A stretch of DNA of 23,834 bases. Origin: an uncultured Collinsella sp. (GTDB taxonomy: Bacteria > Actinomycetota > Coriobacteriia > Coriobacteriales > Coriobacteriaceae). Each line of letters begins with the position of its first letter. The first letter of the stretch is position 1. Of the stretch, positions 21,887-23,834 are shown in pieces. The translations under genes and the position numbers were made by a program. A model generated the notes under the pieces. That model worked only from the letters and a program-made list of their open reading frames with translations. It was not told where the DNA came from and ran no database searches. The stretch spans positions 1 to 23,834 of the forward strand of contig URNM01000012.1 in the NCBI GenBank assembly GCA_900549185.1. Direction: 5' to 3'.

Positions 21887-22171
21887 TAGGCTCCCTTCCG
21901 TCTGCTGTCTTGCAGATGCACGTCTCGTGCGTCTGTTCCCTGCAGTCGGAAGGTGGGCTCGTGCGGTCTTCTGGCGGTGCATGTGGTACCTGCTGCCAAG
22001 ACGAAAAAAGCCACGCAACCGACTGCTCGGTTGCGTGGCAAAAAGGTGGCTAGCGCCCAGAAAAGTCCACGCGTTTTTAGACTGGGACAAAGTACTACAA
22101 CAGGTGAGATTCCGTCAAGAAAAAACCGAGGAAAAAAGTGAGCCTCTGCCCGCCGTACCTATGGCAGTCGT
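21887..22171 (-). promoter_or_regulatory. Upstream region of the permease-GH1-PTS unit
   Basis: No gene was found. On the minus strand a candidate promoter (TTGACG at 22118-22113, TACTTT at 22094-22089, 18 bp apart) is followed by the terminator at 22004-22044, about 120 bases before the permease start. This promoter-terminator-gene order is what transcription attenuation uses. The -10 match is weak. Confidence 0.4.
22004..22044 (-). terminator. Strong intrinsic terminator, possible attenuator
   Basis: GCCACGCAACCG (22010-22021) pairs perfectly with CGGTTGCGTGGC (22028-22039) around ACTGCT. On the minus strand it is followed by TTTTTT (A-run 22004-22009) and preceded by TTTTT. No minus-strand gene lies upstream for it to end, so it is either an attenuator or the trace of a lost gene. 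Confidence 0.8.
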
Positions 22172-22199
22172 TCCCCAAACGGGGCGGTGCTGTTGGGGA
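22172..22199. repeat. Inverted repeat before the tandem palindromes
   Basis: TCCCCAA (22172-22178) and TTGGGGA (22193-22199) are perfect 7-bp arms. They abut the first tandem palindrome unit and may belong to the same element. Confidence 0.5.
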
Positions 22200-22333
22200 C
22201 TGTCTCGATCTGTAACAGTAAGACCCGGTTTTGGTCCGTAGATGTTACAGATTTAGACGTTTTGTCGGGGCGGTTTCCGTTTGTCTTGATCTGTAACAGT
22301 TAGGGTCAAAAGTGGGTCTAGATGTTACAGATT
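22200..22333. repeat. Two tandem palindromes, 81-bp period
   Basis: ATCTGTAACA and TGTTACAGAT form perfect 10-bp inverted arms at 22208-22217/22243-22252 and again at 22289-22298/22323-22332. Spacers are 25 and 24 nt and differ in sequence. A shared lead-in (TGTCTCG or TGTCTTG) precedes each. The pair lies upstream of the DJ-1-type gene (start 22467). The rest of the region up to 22466 shows nothing else except that gene's ribosome site. Confidence 0.8.
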
Positions 22334-22466
22334 GAGATTGTTGAGGATGGGTGAGGATAGCTAATTCGGACGGGGCTATTTTAAACATTGGGAAATCGAG
22401 CGTGGCAAGCGGAGGTCTTCGGGGTATAAGACGGCTAATTGTATGCCGCCTATGAAAGGAACCCTC

Positions 22467-23009
22467 ATGCCCAGCGTTGCCGTTCTCGCCGCCGATGGCT
22501 TTGAAACTATTGAATGCTTGACCATGGTCGATGTCATGCGTCGCGGCGGCGTGCGTGCCACGCTCGTCTCGATCATGCCCACGCGCGAGGTCGTAAGCTC
22601 GCTGCAGATCCCCGTGACCTGCGATGCGCTCTTTGATGAGATCAACTTTGACGAGTACGACTGCGTCGTGCTGCCCGGCGGCCTGCCCGGTGCCACCAAC
22701 CTGCGCGCAGATCAGCGCGTCTGCGACGTAGTCTGCGAGTTCGCCGCAACCAAGCACGTCGCCGCTATCTGCGCCGCCCCGTTTATCCTGGGCGAGCTCG
22801 ACCTGCTCGAAGGGCGCCATGCCACGTGCTTCCCTGGCTTTGAGAAAAGCTTCCCCGAAGGCGCCTATACCGGCGAGAAGGTCACGCAAGACGGCAACAT
22901 CATCACTGCCAGCGGCATGGCACAGTCACTCCCCTTTGCATTGGAGCTGCTGCGCACGCTCGCCGGCGACAAGGCCGTCGAGAAGGTCGCCGAGGGCATC
23001 CAACTATGA
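22467..23009 (+). CDS. DJ-1/PfpI family protein
   Basis: A 180-aa protein of the DJ-1/ThiJ/PfpI superfamily, of the YajL/DJ-1 type. The nucleophilic cysteine C102 sits in the elbow AICAAPFIL and the partner glutamate E16 in ADGFETIE. PGGLPGATNL is the conserved turn. Members act as glyoxalases or protein/nucleotide deglycases, or as oxidative stress proteins; the activity here is not settled. The frame is open to 22443, but ATG at 22467 has AAAGGA at 22455-22460. Its stop overlaps the maf start by 4 bases (ATGA), so the two are co-translated. A joint role in cleaning damaged metabolites or nucleotides is inference. Confidence 0.92.
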   Translation: MPSVAVLAADGFETIECLTMVDVMRRGGVRATLVSIMPTREVVSSLQIPVTCDALFDEINFDEYDCVVLPGGLPGATNLRADQRVCDVVCEFAATKHVAAICAAPFILGELDLLEGRHATCFPGFEKSFPEGAYTGEKVTQDGNIITASGMAQSLPFALELLRTLAGDKAVEKVAEGIQL

Positions 23010-23587
23010 TTTTGGCTTCGCAATCGCCGCGCCGCATAGAGCTGATGCGCGAGGCAGGCTACAACATTCGCGTGATTCCCGCGGATATCGACGAAACGCC
23101 CTTTGATGGCGAGGCCCCGCTCACGCTTGTCGAGCGCTTGGCACGCGCCAAGGCGGCTGCCGTTGCTGCCGAGTATGCCGAGCCCAATGAGCTGACGGTC
23201 GCGGCCGACACCATCGTCACCTTTGACGGCAAGATTCTGGGCAAGCCGGCAACCGAGGACGTGGCGCGCACCATGCTCCGTGAGCTTTCGGGCCGCACGC
23301 ACCAGGTCGCAACCGGCGTCTGCATCGTTAAAGCCGGCGACGTTACAGCCCCGCATGCCGCCGAGAGCCTATCCTTTGTCGATGTGACCGACGTGACGTT
23401 CTACGAGCTCACCGACGAGCAGATCGAGCGCTACGTCGCCTCGGGTGAGCCCATGGACAAGGCCGGCGCCTACGGCATTCAGGGCACAGGCGGACGCATG
23501 CTCGTGCACGATATTTCGGGCGACTTCTATAACGTGGTGGGCCTACCCATCGCCCGCGTCGCGCGCGCGATTCAAAAACTCTCGTAA
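23006..23587 (+). CDS. maf: Maf-type nucleoside triphosphate pyrophosphatase
   Basis: A 193-aa Maf/HAM1-like enzyme that hydrolyses non-canonical or pyrimidine nucleoside triphosphates to monophosphates. The N-terminal signature ILASQSPRR is at 2-10, the catalytic aspartate D68 in AADT and the lysine in LGKPAT (K80). The late GEPMDKAGAYGIQG motif is present. Length is typical. The start overlaps the DJ-1 stop by ATGA. It is followed after 8 bases by a hairpin. The subtype (dTTP/UTP or m7GTP preference) was not assigned. Confidence 0.95.
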   Translation: MILASQSPRRIELMREAGYNIRVIPADIDETPFDGEAPLTLVERLARAKAAAVAAEYAEPNELTVAADTIVTFDGKILGKPATEDVARTMLRELSGRTHQVATGVCIVKAGDVTAPHAAESLSFVDVTDVTFYELTDEQIERYVASGEPMDKAGAYGIQGTGGRMLVHDISGDFYNVVGLPIARVARAIQKLS

Positions 23588-23595
23588 TTGCATCT

Positions 23596-23618
23596 GGCGC
23601 TGGGTATTCCCCAGCGCC
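23596..23618 (+). terminator. Hairpin after maf, weak terminator
   Basis: GGCGCTGGG (23596-23604) pairs perfectly with CCCAGCGCC (23610-23618). The next bases, TACAATTTT, give only a delayed T-run. Partial read-through to the next gene is possible. Confidence 0.6.
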
Positions 23619-23688
23619 TACAATTTTGGCGTACCGTACGGATCCCGACCGGGCACAAGGCGCGGCGGAAAACCGATAGGAGTAAAAC

Positions 23689-23787
23689 ATGGATACACTG
23701 CTCGAGGCCATTGACGTCTGCGATGTCGATGGCTTTTGCTATGGCAACTATACGGACGAGGAGGCCGGCACCGGTTGCACCGTAATC
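23689..23787 (+). CDS. N-terminus of a P1/S58-family (DmpA-like) peptidase, cut by contig end
   Basis: The first 33 codons of a gene with a clear ribosome site (TAGGAG, 6 bases before ATG). The peptide contains YGNYTDEEAGTGCTVI, which matches the start of family S58 aminopeptidases (DmpA type), where a (V)GH-x-TD...TGCTV segment is typical. These enzymes self-cleave to activate and release N-terminal residues from small peptides. Everything after 23787 (LSLIHISEPTRH) is translated adapter. The family call rests on a short segment. Confidence 0.65.
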
Positions 23788-23834
23788 CTGTCTCTTATAC
23801 ACATCTCCGAGCCCACGAGACACTGAGCGATCTC
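23788..23834. other. Nextera read-2 adapter plus index (not genomic)
   Basis: Bases 23788-23821 are the reverse complement of the Nextera read-2 tail, starting with the mosaic end CTGTCTCTTATACACATCT. The next 8 bases, ACTGAGCG, fall in the i7 index slot, and ATCTC begins the P7 sequence. Genomic sequence ends at 23787. Confidence 0.98.

Noticed and set aside
22200..22333. Possible CRISPR array
   Set aside because: Only two units, arms are inverted rather than a single direct repeat, and no cas genes are present.
22245..22889. 214-codon minus-strand frame over the DJ-1 gene
   Set aside because: It is antisense to a supported gene and crosses the tandem palindromes; no family resemblance.
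23572..23823. Minus-strand frame of 83 codons at the right end
   Set aside because: It begins inside the read-2 adapter and carries the artefact residues DVYKRQ.

Overview
The window looks like a short-read contig from a high-GC gut actinobacterium of the class Coriobacteriia, most likely Collinsella. This is inferred from base composition, codon bias, protein sequences and the anaerobic arginine-deiminase gene set; no search was possible. Both ends are sequencing adapter, not genome: positions 1-34 carry the Nextera read-1 tail and 23788-23834 carry the read-2 tail plus index. The usable genome runs from 35 to 23787.

Left block (35-5274), all on the minus strand: pyrG (CTP synthase) is followed 2 bases later by a XerD-type recombinase, ending at a very long hairpin terminator. 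Upstream of pyrG lie a small winged-helix protein gene and a DUF1846 (UPF0371) gene, each with its own terminator. Between the DUF1846 promoter and arcD is a 0.5 kb gene-free stretch with direct repeats, a 96-nt rod-like hairpin and several smaller hairpins in a row.

Centre (5793-12999), minus strand: an arginine deiminase (ADI) locus in transcription order arcA2, arcT-like aminotransferase, arcA1, arcB, arcD. The two arcA copies are identical over 1267 bp. Their upstream regions have diverged but keep the same promoter layout and a pair of 8-bp direct repeats exactly 21 bp apart. ArcA makes citrulline and ammonia from arginine, ArcB makes ornithine and carbamoyl phosphate, and the YfcC-type carrier probably exchanges arginine for ornithine. 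No carbamate kinase (arcC) is present here.

Right block: ppk1 (polyphosphate kinase) and rlmD (23S rRNA methyltransferase) on the plus strand, then a decayed IS3-family element. Next, on the minus strand, is a beta-glucoside unit of a DMT-type permease, a GH1 6-phospho-beta-glucosidase and a PTS EIIBC, preceded by a promoter and a strong terminator that looks like an attenuator. After two 81-bp-spaced palindromes come plus-strand genes for a DJ-1/PfpI protein and a Maf pyrophosphatase (4-bp overlap), then the first 33 codons of an S58 (DmpA-like) peptidase cut by the adapter.

No tRNA, rRNA, CRISPR array or prophage was seen. The best candidates for undescribed biology are the arcA pair with its phased repeats, the structured region after arcD, and the tandem palindromes near 22.2-22.3 kb.
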